A DNA stretch of 64,000 bases from Cupriavidus sp. D39 (GCF_026627925.1 NZ_JAPNLE010000006.1:1-64000), one strand, 5' to 3'; shown: positions 28,274 to 37,800, counted from the first letter of the stretch. Translations and numbers: made by a program. Notes: generated by a model not told the origin, from the letters alone.

Positions 28274-29148
28274 GCCCGCACGCGGCAATGCGGGCGGGCC
28301 GCGCCGCGCAAGCCCGCGCCGCGCACCCGCAGCAGGGCCCCGTCGAGCGGCCCCTGCGCCGAGAGCCGCCCGCTGTCGCGGATCGTGGTGACGTAGATAT
28401 CGTCGAGCGCCGGTCCGCCGAAGCACAGCGAGGCGGGGTGGGCGACGGGCAGGTCGATGCGATGCGTCAGCCTGCCCTCGGCATCGAACCGTGCAATGGC
28501 GCCGACGTAGACCAGCGCCGTCCACAAGCCGCCTTCACTATCGAAGCAGCAACCGTCCGGGGCCGATCCATATGGCTCGGTATCGACAAATCGCTCCCGC
28601 ACGGACCATGCGCCGGCGCTGTCGATGCGATAGCGATAGATGCTGCGCGCGGCGCTGTCGCAGACATAGAACTCGGCGCGCGACGGGTGTGGCACGGGGC
28701 CGTTGACCACGCCCAGGCCGCGGTCCAGGCGCGTAAAGCCGCCGGCTGGGTCCAGACGGTACAACCCGCCCAGCGGTGCCTCGCCGGGGTTGCGGAATAT
28801 ATGCATGGTGCCTACCACGAAGCTGCCGTCCGGCATGGCCGCGCCATCGTTCAGGCGCAGGTTGGGATGGCGATCGTCGATGCGCGCCACGCGCCTGAGC
28901 TTGCCGGTAGAGGGCGTATAGATCGACACGTCCTCCTTCAGCGCGACCACCAGGCTGTCTTTGCCATTTAGCGCGAACGAGCCGAGCGGCGCGGGAAGTT
29001 CGCAGAACCGGTCATGGCCCGTTTGCGGATCGACCGTATAAATGCGTCCGTTGCGGCAATCGAGCATCCATAACATTTGACTGTCCGCGTCCCAGACGGG
29101 GCATTCCCCGAGATCGGTCCTAAGGGTGCCGAGGTGCTCGATTTGCAT
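28270..29148 (-). CDS. SMP-30/gluconolactonase family lactonase
   Basis: This gene encodes 292 residues. The N-terminal GECPVWDADSQMLWMLDCRN carries the metal-binding Glu and the first blade signature of the six-bladed SMP-30 propeller. RLNDGAAMPDGSFVVGTM holds the conserved Asn-Asp, and SAPDGCCFDSEGGLWTA the later DG pair. Such enzymes hydrolyse lactones, usually of sugars. The ATG at 29148 is preferred because the 24 residues of a longer version are not part of the fold. It is divergent from the enoyl-CoA hydratase leader and probably supplies a ring-opened acid to that operon, which is an inference. Confidence 0.9.
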   Translation of the reverse strand: MQIEHLGTLRTDLGECPVWDADSQMLWMLDCRNGRIYTVDPQTGHDRFCELPAPLGSFALNGKDSLVVALKEDVSIYTPSTGKLRRVARIDDRHPNLRLNDGAAMPDGSFVVGTMHIFRNPGEAPLGGLYRLDPAGGFTRLDRGLGVVNGPVPHPSRAEFYVCDSAARSIYRYRIDSAGAWSVRERFVDTEPYGSAPDGCCFDSEGGLWTALVYVGAIARFDAEGRLTHRIDLPVAHPASLCFGGPALDDIYVTTIRDSGRLSAQGPLDGALLRVRGAGLRGAARPHCRVRA

Positions 29149-29373
29149 GGTCTCCAATCCTTTCTTGTGATGGCCGGACGGCGCCGGCGCGCCCCTGTGC
29201 GGGAGGCTTGCCGCGGACATGCTATCGACTTCAGCGGGCTAGGAATATGCCGATTTCCCGCAGAACACAACCAACGAGATTGGCAGAAATTGAGGGCAAT
29301 ATCCGTCCATATAATCGGATCAAGCCGGTTGTCAGCAACGAAAGACGGCTATTCATTCGACAAGGAGACTCCC

Positions 29374-29460
29374 ATGAAGCACATACACAGCGCGCTGCGG
29401 CGCGCGCACAGCCCGATGCATGGCACTCGCGCCGCGGACCTTTCGGGAGTCGGAGCATGA
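29374..29460 (+). CDS. 28-codon leader ORF overlapping the hydratase gene
   Basis: An AAGGAG site at 29362-29367 is followed seven bases later by an ATG opening a 28-residue frame (MKHIHSALRRAHSPMHG and onwards). The TGA stop overlaps the ATG of the enoyl-CoA hydratase as ATGA. The hydratase ATG itself has only a weaker GGAG five bases upstream. This looks like a translationally coupling leader peptide, or an upstream ORF that loads ribosomes. The same layout recurs at 38649 before an MFS gene. Expression is not shown. Confidence 0.55.
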   Translation: MKHIHSALRRAHSPMHGTRAADLSGVGA

Positions 29461-30227
29461 GCGAGAAACTGGTTCTGATGGAGGTCGCCGACGGCGTGGC
29501 GCTGGTGACACTGAATCGCGCACCCGTCAACGCGCTTAACCGTGACATGCGCCGCCAGATCGTGGCGACCTTCGACGAAATCTCCGAGCGCGATGATATC
29601 CGCTGCGCCGTGCTGACCGGCGCGGGCAAGGTGTTCTGCGCCGGCGCCGATCTGAAAGACCGGCCTGACGCCGATATCGCCGGCGATTTTCTGGAACACA
29701 ATCGCCTGACGCGCGAAACCGGCAACGCCATCAAGGAGTGCGCCAAGCCCGTGATCGCCGCCGTCAACGGCGTGGCGCTGGGCGCGGGCATGGGCCTGAT
29801 GGCCGCCTGCGATGTCCTCTATGCCTCCGAGGAAGCCACTTTCGGCATGCCCGAGATCAACGTCGGTCTGGCCGGCGGTGCGTCGATGCTGCGTACGCTG
29901 TTTGGTCGCTCCACCGTGCGCCGCATGTTCTTCACGGGCCAGCGCCTGACGGCCCATGAGCTGCTGCGCCGCAACGTGTTGGAAGACGTGCTTCCCGCCG
30001 AGGAACTGCTGCCCGTGACGATGGCCCTGGCGCGCGAAATCGCCGCCAAGGCGCCACTGGCAATCATATACGCCAAGCGCTCGTGCAACATGGTAGACGT
30101 GATGCCGCAACGCGATGCGTACCGCTTCGAGCAGGAATTCACGATGACGCTGTCGCGCACGGAAGATGCTCGCGAGGCGCGCATGGCGTTCCTGGAAAAG
30201 CGTCAGCCGCAGTTCAAGGGGCGTTGA
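29457..30227 (+). CDS. Enoyl-CoA hydratase/isomerase family protein
   Basis: This gene encodes 256 residues, the usual crotonase length. Crotonase signatures include VTLNRAPVNALN near residue 17, the oxyanion-hole segment FCAGADL near 60 and NGVALGAGMGLMAACD near 103, followed by FGMPEINVGL, where the Glu is in the catalytic region. It should hydrate (or isomerise) an enoyl-CoA. It is the first full gene of a rightward block ending at 36522, with the next gene starting two bases after its stop. Translation is probably coupled to the 28-codon leader. Confidence 0.93.
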   Translation: MSEKLVLMEVADGVALVTLNRAPVNALNRDMRRQIVATFDEISERDDIRCAVLTGAGKVFCAGADLKDRPDADIAGDFLEHNRLTRETGNAIKECAKPVIAAVNGVALGAGMGLMAACDVLYASEEATFGMPEINVGLAGGASMLRTLFGRSTVRRMFFTGQRLTAHELLRRNVLEDVLPAEELLPVTMALAREIAAKAPLAIIYAKRSCNMVDVMPQRDAYRFEQEFTMTLSRTEDAREARMAFLEKRQPQFKGR

Positions 30228-30229
30228 TC

Positions 30230-32371
30230 ATGTCTCAGCACACTGAACGCTCCCCGGGTTGGGGGCTCGACGGTTTCTTCCATGCGCGCAGCATTGCCGT
30301 GGTGGGTGCCTCGGACGATATCACCAAGATTGGCGGACGCCCGGTACACATGCTGCTCAAGCATGCCTATGCCGGTGTGGTCTATCCCATCAACCCGAAG
30401 GGCGGCATCGTCCAGGGGCTGACGGCCTCTAAGTCGGTGCGCGAGACGCCCACCGCGCCCGAGCTCGCTATCCTCGCTGTGCCGGCCGGCGCCACCCCGG
30501 CTGCGCTGCGCGCCTGCGGCGAGCGCGGTGTGAAGTGCGCCATCGTGCTGTCTTCGGGGTTTGCCGAGCTGGGCGCCGAAGGTGCCGCGCTGCAGGCCGA
30601 ACTCGTCGACATCGCACGCCAGTACGGCATGCGCATGCTGGGCCCCAACTGTCTGGGCACCGTCAATGTGGTGGATCGCGTGATCGGGTCGTTCTCGATC
30701 AGCCTGGAAGAATACTTGCCGCCGCCGGGCACGGTGGGCATCGTGTCGCAATCGGGCAATGTCGGTAGCCACACCATGGCGGCCGTGGCGCGTCGCGGCC
30801 TGGGTGTGAGCCGTTTCATGGCCACCGGCAACGAAGCCGACGTCGATGTGGCCGATGGCATCGCCGCACTGGCGCAGGACACCGCCACGCGCATCATCCT
30901 GTGCTGCATGGAAACCTGTCGCCACGCAGGACGCCTGATCGAGGCTCTGGAGCTGGCGCGTGCCCAGGGCAAGCCCGTGATCGTGCTGAAAATGGGCGCC
31001 ACCGAATCGGGTCAGGCCGCCGCGGCCTCGCACACCGGCGCAATGATGGGGTCCGACGCCGTCATCGATGCGGTCTTCCGTCGCCATGGCGCGCTGCGTG
31101 TGCGTTCGGTGGAAGAGCTGATCGAGATCGGCCACGCCGCCGCGATGCTGATGCCGGGGCGTCTGCCGCGCAACGACGCGGTGACGCTGCTGGCGGCCTC
31201 GGGCGGTTTCGGCATCATGATGGCCGATGCAATGAGCCAGGCCGGCCTGCAACTGCCCGCGCTGGCCGAAGAAACCCGTGCGCGCATTCGTGAAGCGCTG
31301 CCCATGGCGGGCACCGGCAACCCGGTGGACGCCACGGCGCAGATGTCCAGCCGACCCGATATCCTGCTCAAGCTCCTGGCCGCGCTGCTGGACGATGCCT
31401 CGGGCAGCACGCTGGTGATGTTCATGTCGCTCTCTCTGTACAGCTCGCGTCTGCGCGGCGTGTACCTCGATGCGCTGGCACAGGTGCGTGCCAGCCATCC
31501 CGAACGCACGTTCATTATCATCAGCCAGGGCCCGCCCGACGCGGTCGCGCAGATCAACGCGCTTGGCATTCCCGTGTTCGGTAGCATCAACGATGCGGCC
31601 AACGGTCTGGCCGGCCTGGTGCGCTTGGTGCGTCAGGCCAGTGCGCCGGCGCAACCGGCGGTCAGCGTGCGACAGGAGCCAGTCGATCCCAGCGTGTTCC
31701 GCAACGAATATCACGCCAAGCTTGCGCTGGCGGCCGCCGGTATCGACGTGCCGCGCGAAGCGATCGCGCAATCGGCTGATGAAGCGGTGCGCGCGGCCGA
31801 AGCCACAGGCTTTCCCGTCGTGCTCAAGATCGTGTCGGAAGACATCGCTCACAAGACCGAGATCGGTGGCGTGGCACTGAACCTCGCTACCGCCAGTGCC
31901 GTGCGCGAAGCCTATGACACGGTGATCGCCAATGCCGTGCGCCATGCGCCGCATGCCAGGGTCGACGGTGTGCTGGTAGCTCCGATGATCAAGGGCGGCG
32001 TGGAGATGATCGCGGGCATCTCGCGCGATCCGGTGTTCGGTCCCGTGGTGATGGTCGGCATGGGCGGCATCTATGCCGAAGTGCTCAAGGATGTGGCCGT
32101 GCAGGCCGCGCCAGTGAGCGAGGACGAAGCGCTGGCCATGATCCGTTCGCTGCGCATGTTCCCGCTGCTCGATGGTGCGCGCGGCCAGGCCAGGGCCGAT
32201 GTCGCCGCCGCTGCCCGCAGTGTGGCGCGGCTTTCGGAATTCGCGTGCCGTCATGCCGGTGAAGTGGCCGAAATCGACATGAATCCGATTCTGGTTCGGC
32301 CTCAGGGCGCAGGCGTGGTTGTGCTCGACGCCTTGATCATTCCCACCACGCGCGCCGCGCACGCACACTGA
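30230..32371 (+). CDS. Acyl-CoA synthetase, ADP-forming (NDP-forming) type
   Basis: This gene encodes 713 residues in which both halves of the ADP-forming enzyme are fused. The N-terminal CoA-binding domain has SIAVVGASDDITKIGGRPVH near residue 18. The succinyl-CoA ligase-like domain contains the phospho-His region SHTGAM at His268. The C-terminal ATP-grasp half begins near 490, with GFPVVLKIVSEDIAHKTEIG and GGVEMIAGISRDPVFGPVVM. It makes an acyl-CoA from a free acid with ATP giving ADP. It lies two bases after the hydratase and nine before the dehydrogenase, so it is clearly in the operon and probably activates the substrate. Confidence 0.93.
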   Translation: MSQHTERSPGWGLDGFFHARSIAVVGASDDITKIGGRPVHMLLKHAYAGVVYPINPKGGIVQGLTASKSVRETPTAPELAILAVPAGATPAALRACGERGVKCAIVLSSGFAELGAEGAALQAELVDIARQYGMRMLGPNCLGTVNVVDRVIGSFSISLEEYLPPPGTVGIVSQSGNVGSHTMAAVARRGLGVSRFMATGNEADVDVADGIAALAQDTATRIILCCMETCRHAGRLIEALELARAQGKPVIVLKMGATESGQAAAASHTGAMMGSDAVIDAVFRRHGALRVRSVEELIEIGHAAAMLMPGRLPRNDAVTLLAASGGFGIMMADAMSQAGLQLPALAEETRARIREALPMAGTGNPVDATAQMSSRPDILLKLLAALLDDASGSTLVMFMSLSLYSSRLRGVYLDALAQVRASHPERTFIIISQGPPDAVAQINALGIPVFGSINDAANGLAGLVRLVRQASAPAQPAVSVRQEPVDPSVFRNEYHAKLALAAAGIDVPREAIAQSADEAVRAAEATGFPVVLKIVSEDIAHKTEIGGVALNLATASAVREAYDTVIANAVRHAPHARVDGVLVAPMIKGGVEMIAGISRDPVFGPVVMVGMGGIYAEVLKDVAVQAAPVSEDEALAMIRSLRMFPLLDGARGQARADVAAAARSVARLSEFACRHAGEVAEIDMNPILVRPQGAGVVVLDALIIPTTRAAHAH

Positions 32372-32379
32372 GAACTGTC

Positions 32380-33582
32380 ATGCATATCGACAAACGCGTA
32401 GCGGTCCCCGATCCGGCCGCTGGCCCCGAGGTTTACCGTCAACACGCCCGCAACTGGTTGCGCGGCAATCTGCCCGACTTCATGCGTGCTGATAACCCGG
32501 CCTATCGCACGCCCACGCTGGAAGAGTCGCGCGACTGGGAAGCGGCCATGTACCAGGCCGGCCTGGCTGGCATGACCTGGCCCAAGGCCTACGGTGGCCA
32601 CGGCCTGACGTTGCGCGAGCACCTGGCCGTCAACAAGGAGATCGGCGCGCTGCCGATGCCCGAGAGCGTAAGCTCGATCGGCAAGGAACTGGCTGGCCCG
32701 ATCATCATGACCGTGGGCACGGAAGAGCAGAAGCAGGCATTCCTGCCCGCCATCCTTGCCATGCGCGATTACTGGTGCCAGGGCTTCTCCGAGCCCGACG
32801 CCGGCTCCGATCTGGCGCGGCTGCGCACGAAGGCCGTGCAGGAGGGTGACCGGTGGCGCATCAACGGCCAGAAAATCTGGACCAGCGGTGCGGCCAAGGC
32901 CCACTATTGCCTCCTGTTGACCCGCACGGGCACCGTGGCCGACAAGCATCGCGGCCTGCTAATGTTTGCGGTGCCGATGAACACGCCAGGAATTCGCGTG
33001 GTGCCGATCAAGTCGATCGACGGCAAGCAGTCGTTCGCCGAGGTGTTCTTCGACGATGTGGTGGTGCCGGACAGCGCCCGCATGGGTGCGCCCGACGAAG
33101 GCTGGCATGCGGCAATCCGCGTGCTGTCGATCGAGCGCGCCACCAATCGCATGTACCGCCCGTGGCGTTTCGAATGCGAGCTGCGCCATCTGGTGGCGGC
33201 GTGCAAGTCCGATGCGCAAATGGCGCGGCTGCTCGACGATGGCTACACGCAGCGCCGCCTTGGCGATGTGGCCTGCGAGATCGACGCGCTAAAGGGTCTG
33301 GTCGAAAGCACGGTGGAACGCATGATGTCCGGCGAATCGATCGGCGCGCGCGGATCGCTCACCAAGCTGTACTGGTCGGAGTGCCACCAGGCGTTCGCCG
33401 GGCTTGCCTTGTCGCTGATGTCGCATGTGAACCCCCGCTCCAGCGCCCATGCGCAGCGCGCTCGCAAGGCCTTTAACCAGGCCTATCTTTTCTCGCGCGC
33501 CGAGACGATTTACGCGGGCGCATCCGAAGTGCAGCTCGACGTCATCGCGCAGCGCATTCTGAATCTGCCCAAGGATCTTTGA
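32380..33582 (+). CDS. Acyl-CoA dehydrogenase, large subunit type
   Basis: This gene encodes 400 residues covering the N-terminal, middle and C-terminal acyl-CoA dehydrogenase domains. The FAD-binding middle region has WCQGFSEPDAGSDLARLRTK near residue 130 and INGQKIWTSGA near 164. The C-terminal helical domain ends with IYAGASEVQLDVIAQRILNL. It is followed after one base by a second, shorter and divergent dehydrogenase gene. This arrangement is typical of heteromeric (alpha2beta2) acyl-CoA dehydrogenases known from steroid and other ring-derived acyl-CoA degradation. It should desaturate the acyl-CoA made by the upstream synthetase. Confidence 0.93.
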   Translation: MHIDKRVAVPDPAAGPEVYRQHARNWLRGNLPDFMRADNPAYRTPTLEESRDWEAAMYQAGLAGMTWPKAYGGHGLTLREHLAVNKEIGALPMPESVSSIGKELAGPIIMTVGTEEQKQAFLPAILAMRDYWCQGFSEPDAGSDLARLRTKAVQEGDRWRINGQKIWTSGAAKAHYCLLLTRTGTVADKHRGLLMFAVPMNTPGIRVVPIKSIDGKQSFAEVFFDDVVVPDSARMGAPDEGWHAAIRVLSIERATNRMYRPWRFECELRHLVAACKSDAQMARLLDDGYTQRRLGDVACEIDALKGLVESTVERMMSGESIGARGSLTKLYWSECHQAFAGLALSLMSHVNPRSSAHAQRARKAFNQAYLFSRAETIYAGASEVQLDVIAQRILNLPKDL

Positions 33583-33583
33583 C

Positions 33584-34543
33584 ATGACGACCCGAGACGA
33601 TGATCTGCGGCCCGAGGAATTCGCCCAGGCTGCGTGCGAAGCCATTTGCGATGCGCTGGCGCGCGATGCGGGCGAGGCAGTCCGCGTGTTGGCCGAGGCG
33701 GGCCTGTTCGGTGTGTGTGCTGCCGAGGACGATGGCGGGCTGGGCTTGCCGATCAACTTTGCGCTGCCCATCGTCCATGCGGCGGGCAAGCTCCAGTTGC
33801 GCACGCCGCTGCCCGAACAGATCCTGCTGGCGCGCGCGCTGGCTGGCACGCCGGCCGCCGCCGAGCTTGCCACGGGCGCGAAGCTGGCCACCATCGCGTG
33901 GCAAGGCGATCTGCATGACGGCGTGGCTAGCCATGCGCGTCATGTCGCGCGCTGCGACTGGGTGCTGGTCAACGATGGCGATGGCGCGGCACTGCTGGAA
34001 GTAGCCAGCGTGAAAGTGCTGGAAGATGGCGCGCTGGATCCGGACAGCCCGCAGAGCTGGCTGGAGCTGGAAGGCGCCACCGTGGTTGCGCGACTCGATG
34101 CCGCTGCACGCAAGACGCTGGAGCATGCGTCGTGCCTGTTGATGGCGGAACTGGCCAATGGCGCGGCCGACGGCGCGCTGGAGCTGACCGCGGGCTATAT
34201 GGCCACGCGTGTGCAATTCGGCCGGCCGCTGTCGGCCAAACAGGCCGTGCGTCATCTGCTGGCGCGCATGAAGCTGCTGCAGGAAGCGTCAAGTGTCTCG
34301 GTGCGCCGCGCCATGGCGCGCAACGAATTCGGGCAGGCGCGCAGTGCCCGCCCGGCGCTGGCCGGCGCCATCACCAATGCCGCGTTCGTGATCGAGAAAG
34401 CGATCCACCTGCATGGCGGGATGGGATTCACCTGGGAAGTACCGCTGCACTACTCCCTGCGGGAGGTGCGCAAGTTGGACGCGGCGTTCGGCGCAGGCGT
34501 GCTGGCGCGCGCGGTGGGACAGGAATTCATTCAGAGTGTTTGA
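33584..34543 (+). CDS. Acyl-CoA dehydrogenase, short partner subunit
   Basis: This gene encodes 319 residues, about 80 shorter than a usual member. It keeps the N-terminal helical part (RVLAEAGLFGVCAAEDDGGL), a poorly conserved middle region, and the C-terminal segment MATRVQFGRPLSAKQAVRHL with LHGGMGFTWEVPLHYSLREV. The middle domain lacks the clear FAD motifs of the preceding gene. Such short partners pair with a full-length subunit to form one active site. The tight spacing with 32380-33582 supports a heteromeric enzyme. Confidence 0.9.
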   Translation: MTTRDDDLRPEEFAQAACEAICDALARDAGEAVRVLAEAGLFGVCAAEDDGGLGLPINFALPIVHAAGKLQLRTPLPEQILLARALAGTPAAAELATGAKLATIAWQGDLHDGVASHARHVARCDWVLVNDGDGAALLEVASVKVLEDGALDPDSPQSWLELEGATVVARLDAAARKTLEHASCLLMAELANGAADGALELTAGYMATRVQFGRPLSAKQAVRHLLARMKLLQEASSVSVRRAMARNEFGQARSARPALAGAITNAAFVIEKAIHLHGGMGFTWEVPLHYSLREVRKLDAAFGAGVLARAVGQEFIQSV

Positions 34544-34552
34544 GGAGTGAGC

Positions 34553-35317
34553 ATGAGCATGCAACAGGATCTGGCTGGCCGCGTGGCGCTGGTCACCGGC
34601 GCGGGTGCCGGCATCGGACGCGCCACGGCGCGCCTTCTCGCCGCGCGGGGCGCGATCGTCGCCGTCAATGACCTCAAGGAGGAACTGGTCAACGACGCCG
34701 TGGAGGACATCCGCCGCGCCGGCGGCGAGGCCGTCCCCGTGGTGCAGAACGTATCGACCCGCGAAGGTATCACCGAGGCCGTGCGCGTAGCTGCGGCGTA
34801 CCGCGAACGCTTCGATATTCTGGTCAACAATGCCGCATGGGTGCGCTACCAGGCGGTGCTCGAGATCATGCCAGAAACGCTCGACCGCATGCTCGACATC
34901 GGCTTCAAGGCGGTGATCTGGGGCATTCAGGCGGCTACCGAGGCGATGGATCCGGAATGCGGCGGCGTGATCGTCAACGTGGCTTCCACGGCCGCGCTGT
35001 CTTCGGCGCCGAATTCGGTCGCGTACTCGGGCATCAAGTCCGGCATTCTGGGTATCACGCGCGCTGCCGCCGCTGAACTGGGCGCGCGCGGTATCCGTGT
35101 CAATGCGGTCTGCCCGTCCGCGGTGCCGACCGAGGGCACGCAGCGCAACCGCAACGCCGAGCGCGACGCCCGCCGTGTAGCACGCACGCCGATGGGTCGC
35201 CTGGGCAATGTGGATGACGTGGCCATGGGTATCTGCTTTCTCGCCAGCGACGAAGCGCGCTTCATCAACGCGCAGGCATTGGTGGTGGACGGCGGCATCA
35301 CTTTCACCAATCTCTGA
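34553..35317 (+). CDS. Short-chain dehydrogenase/reductase
   Basis: This gene encodes 254 residues. It has TGAGAGIG near residue 15, VNDLKEE after the second strand (favouring NAD), NNAAWV near 91, ASTAALSSAPN near 145 and the YSGIK active site near 160. A GAGGAG site ends five bases before the ATG at 34553; the GTG at 34547 overlaps that site and is unlikely to be the start. It follows the dehydrogenase pair by nine bases and precedes a second SDR by two bases. In a beta-oxidation-like sequence it would oxidise the 3-hydroxyacyl-CoA made by the hydratase. Confidence 0.92.
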   Translation: MSMQQDLAGRVALVTGAGAGIGRATARLLAARGAIVAVNDLKEELVNDAVEDIRRAGGEAVPVVQNVSTREGITEAVRVAAAYRERFDILVNNAAWVRYQAVLEIMPETLDRMLDIGFKAVIWGIQAATEAMDPECGGVIVNVASTAALSSAPNSVAYSGIKSGILGITRAAAAELGARGIRVNAVCPSAVPTEGTQRNRNAERDARRVARTPMGRLGNVDDVAMGICFLASDEARFINAQALVVDGGITFTNL

Positions 35318-35319
35318 TC

Positions 35320-36522
35320 GTGCCCACGGTTCTCATCACCGGCGCCGCGTCGGGCATTGGCCGCGCCGCCGCGCAGCGCTTCGCGCGTGACGGCTGGCGA
35401 TGCGTGCTGGTCGATCGCGATGCGCAGGGGCTGGCCACCACCATGGCCGGTTTGGTCGCCTGTCCGCAGGGCGACCACCGGGCACTGGAGGTCAATCTGA
35501 CTGATGCGCAAAGCATCGATACGCTGGCGGAGCATACGGGCACGCTGGACGCGCTGATCAACAACGCGGGCATGTCGGACCGTGGCAATCGCCCCGTGGT
35601 GGAGCAGGACGGCGACGCGTGGTGCGCGCTGCTGGCGCTCAATCTCGATGCACCGGCGCGTCTGGTCGAGGCGCTCTCGTGTCGGCTGGCGCCCAGCGCG
35701 CGCATCGTCAGCGTAGCGTCCGGGGCCGGGTTGCGTGCCATCCCCTGGCGTGGCGCGTATAGCCCCAGCAAGGCAGGGCTGATTGCGTTGTCGCGCGCGT
35801 TGGCGCGTCAACGCCGCGACCTGTCCGTGACCACGCTGTGTCCGGGCTTCGTGCGTACGGAACTGGTCGACCGTCTTATCGAGACCGGCCACCCGAATTC
35901 GGAACACGCCGTGGCCAAGATTCCGCTGGGCCGTATGGCCCATCCCGCCGAGATGGCGGAGGCGCTGTTTTTTCTGGCGGGCCTTGGCGCGGCGCCGTTG
36001 TCGGGGTTGACGCTGTCCGTCGATGGCGGCTCTTCGGTGTTCGGCGGCAGCCTGGCCTTCGCGCCAGCGGAGATTGCCCCAGCGCCACTCGATGCGCCAA
36101 CCAACTTGCAAGTGGTGGGCGCACCGGCCGGAGACTGGGCTTCGGTCGGGGAGATCGGTCCTGGCTATCCGGCGGTGCTCGATGTCTCGCCGCTAGCTGC
36201 CGCGCCCGGTGAATGGTTACGGACGGTACACGGGGCCGCGCGCCGATTCGCGCAAATGTACGCGCGGCAGGCCAGCCTGACGCTGCTGTTGCCGCCCGAA
36301 GATCAGGACGACTGGCGCGCCGCGGGTGACGCGGCGGCGGCACGCATGCTGGTGGCCACGCTGGCGTGCGAATGGGGTGCACGAGCACTGCGCGTGAATG
36401 CGCTGCAGATCGCGCGGCCCGATACACGCACGCTGGCGCCGCTGTTGCGCTTCATGACGGGCGCGGGCGCGCAGTACCTGACTGGGCAGGTACTACCGCT
36501 GCCGCCCATGGATGCGCCGTGA
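35320..36522 (+). CDS. Double-length SDR protein (active SDR plus degenerate SDR-like half)
   Basis: This gene encodes 400 residues and starts with GTG. Residues 1-245 form a normal SDR with TGAASGIG, NNAGMS and YSPSK. Residues 250-400 resemble the second half of another SDR: the ending RALRVNALQIARPDTRTLAP and GAQYLTGQVLPLPPM mimics the usual C-terminal region, but no Tyr-x-x-x-Lys pair is visible. A fused, catalytically dead second SDR domain is unusual. The gene is last in the block of five tightly spaced catabolic genes. It may be a structural partner of the preceding SDR, which is an inference. Confidence 0.85.
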   Translation: MPTVLITGAASGIGRAAAQRFARDGWRCVLVDRDAQGLATTMAGLVACPQGDHRALEVNLTDAQSIDTLAEHTGTLDALINNAGMSDRGNRPVVEQDGDAWCALLALNLDAPARLVEALSCRLAPSARIVSVASGAGLRAIPWRGAYSPSKAGLIALSRALARQRRDLSVTTLCPGFVRTELVDRLIETGHPNSEHAVAKIPLGRMAHPAEMAEALFFLAGLGAAPLSGLTLSVDGGSSVFGGSLAFAPAEIAPAPLDAPTNLQVVGAPAGDWASVGEIGPGYPAVLDVSPLAAAPGEWLRTVHGAARRFAQMYARQASLTLLLPPEDQDDWRAAGDAAAARMLVATLACEWGARALRVNALQIARPDTRTLAPLLRFMTGAGAQYLTGQVLPLPPMDAP

Positions 36523-36671
36523 TGGTGCCGTGATCGCAGCGATAGAGATCGATTCGTTGTTTTTTTGCAGCAAGGACGGGATGCCTCACAGGAAGTGGGC
36601 AGGGTATCTCACGCCCATTTCACGACCATTCCGGTCACGAAGTGAGGTCCCACATCATAAAAATGGAGACG

Positions 36672-37769
36672 ATGAATATGAAGTACAAGGTGGCTGTGCC
36701 TGGTTTGCTGTCGCTGGTGTGCGCATTGCCAGCCAGCGCGCAAAGCAGTGTCATGCTCTACGGGGTGGTCGATACCGGCATCGAATATGCCAATCATCAG
36801 GTGGACGGTGGCAATTCCATCGCCCGGATTTCTTCGGGCAACACCGCGGGATCGCGCTGGGGCTTGCGCGGCGTGGAGGATCTGGGCAACGGGCAACAGG
36901 CCGTGTTCGTACTCGAAAGCGGTTATGACACCGATACCGGAAAATCCTCGCAAGGTGGCCGGCTGTTCGGCCGGATGGCATACGTGGGCATGCAGGGACG
37001 ATGGGGCAGCCTGTTGCTAGGGCGGCAGCAGAACGAACTGTTCGACTTCATCGGCGCATTTGATCCGATGCTGCTCGCGCCCAGGTACTCGATCCTCAAT
37101 CAAGACATTGCGTTCGTGTCGCGCGCGGACAATACCGTCAAATACACAGGAACGTTCGGCGGGTTGACGGCCTCGGCCATGTACAGCTTTGGCGCGGAGA
37201 GCAGTACGGTCAACGGCAGCGAAGTGCCTGGCAACGCGAAGCTTGGTCGCGAGTATGGCTTTCGCCTGAGCTACAGCAGCGGTCCAATCGGCATCGGCGC
37301 CGCGTACGACGAGGTCAATACCGGCACGACCACGACCAATCCCGACGCTAGGACGCGCCGCGCCGTGCTGGCCGGCACCTACGATTTCAATCCGGTCAAG
37401 GCGTTCGTCGGCTATCGCTGGGCCCGGGCGTACGACGGTGCCTTGCTGCCAGGCGCCATCGCCGGCGCGGGCAATCAGGGGTCGAACCTGTGGTGGACGG
37501 GGTTGATTTGGCAGGCATCGCCGGCCATTGCCCTGAGCGCGGCCGCGTACTATCAGGATTTCCGCAATACCGGCAATGATCCCTGGCTCTTTGCCGGCAA
37601 TGCCAGATACGCGTTCTCGAAGCGCACCAATGCGTACCTGAGCGTGGGCTACACCAGGAACAAGGGTAGCGCCAATCTGGGTCTCAGCTCCGGCGTGGGT
37701 GGCTTCGGCTATACCCCGCCGGGCACCAATCAGCTCGGCGCGGTGGTCGGGATCAGACACGTGTTCTGA
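36672..37769 (+). CDS. Gram-negative porin, Burkholderiaceae type
   Basis: This gene encodes about 365 residues. A signal peptide of about 19-22 residues (MNMKYKVAVPGLLSLVCALP with ASA cleavage) precedes QSSVMLYGVVDTGIEYANHQ, the standard first strands of Burkholderia/Cupriavidus trimeric porins. The LRGVEDLGNGQQAVFVLESG and FGRMAYVGMQGRWGSLLLGR segments follow, and the C-terminus ends in GAVVGIRHVF with the terminal Phe required for outer-membrane assembly. The ATG at 36672 has GGAG just upstream; 36678 is an alternative. It probably admits the pathway substrate. Confidence 0.94.
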   Translation: MNMKYKVAVPGLLSLVCALPASAQSSVMLYGVVDTGIEYANHQVDGGNSIARISSGNTAGSRWGLRGVEDLGNGQQAVFVLESGYDTDTGKSSQGGRLFGRMAYVGMQGRWGSLLLGRQQNELFDFIGAFDPMLLAPRYSILNQDIAFVSRADNTVKYTGTFGGLTASAMYSFGAESSTVNGSEVPGNAKLGREYGFRLSYSSGPIGIGAAYDEVNTGTTTTNPDARTRRAVLAGTYDFNPVKAFVGYRWARAYDGALLPGAIAGAGNQGSNLWWTGLIWQASPAIALSAAAYYQDFRNTGNDPWLFAGNARYAFSKRTNAYLSVGYTRNKGSANLGLSSGVGGFGYTPPGTNQLGAVVGIRHVF

Positions 37770-37800
37770 CACGCGGGAAGTCGCCGTTGCAGCGTTGAAT

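Noticed and set aside
30203..32368. A 721-codon open frame antisense to the acyl-CoA synthetase gene
   Set aside because: It mirrors a high-GC coding gene on the plus strand with clear family motifs; the antisense protein is a His/Arg/Gly-rich composition product with no recognisable domain or ribosome-binding site.
34927..36111. A 394-codon antisense frame across the two SDR genes
   Set aside because: The sense strand has intact SDR motifs and tight operon spacing; the antisense product is low-complexity Arg/Gln-rich sequence and a codon-bias shadow.
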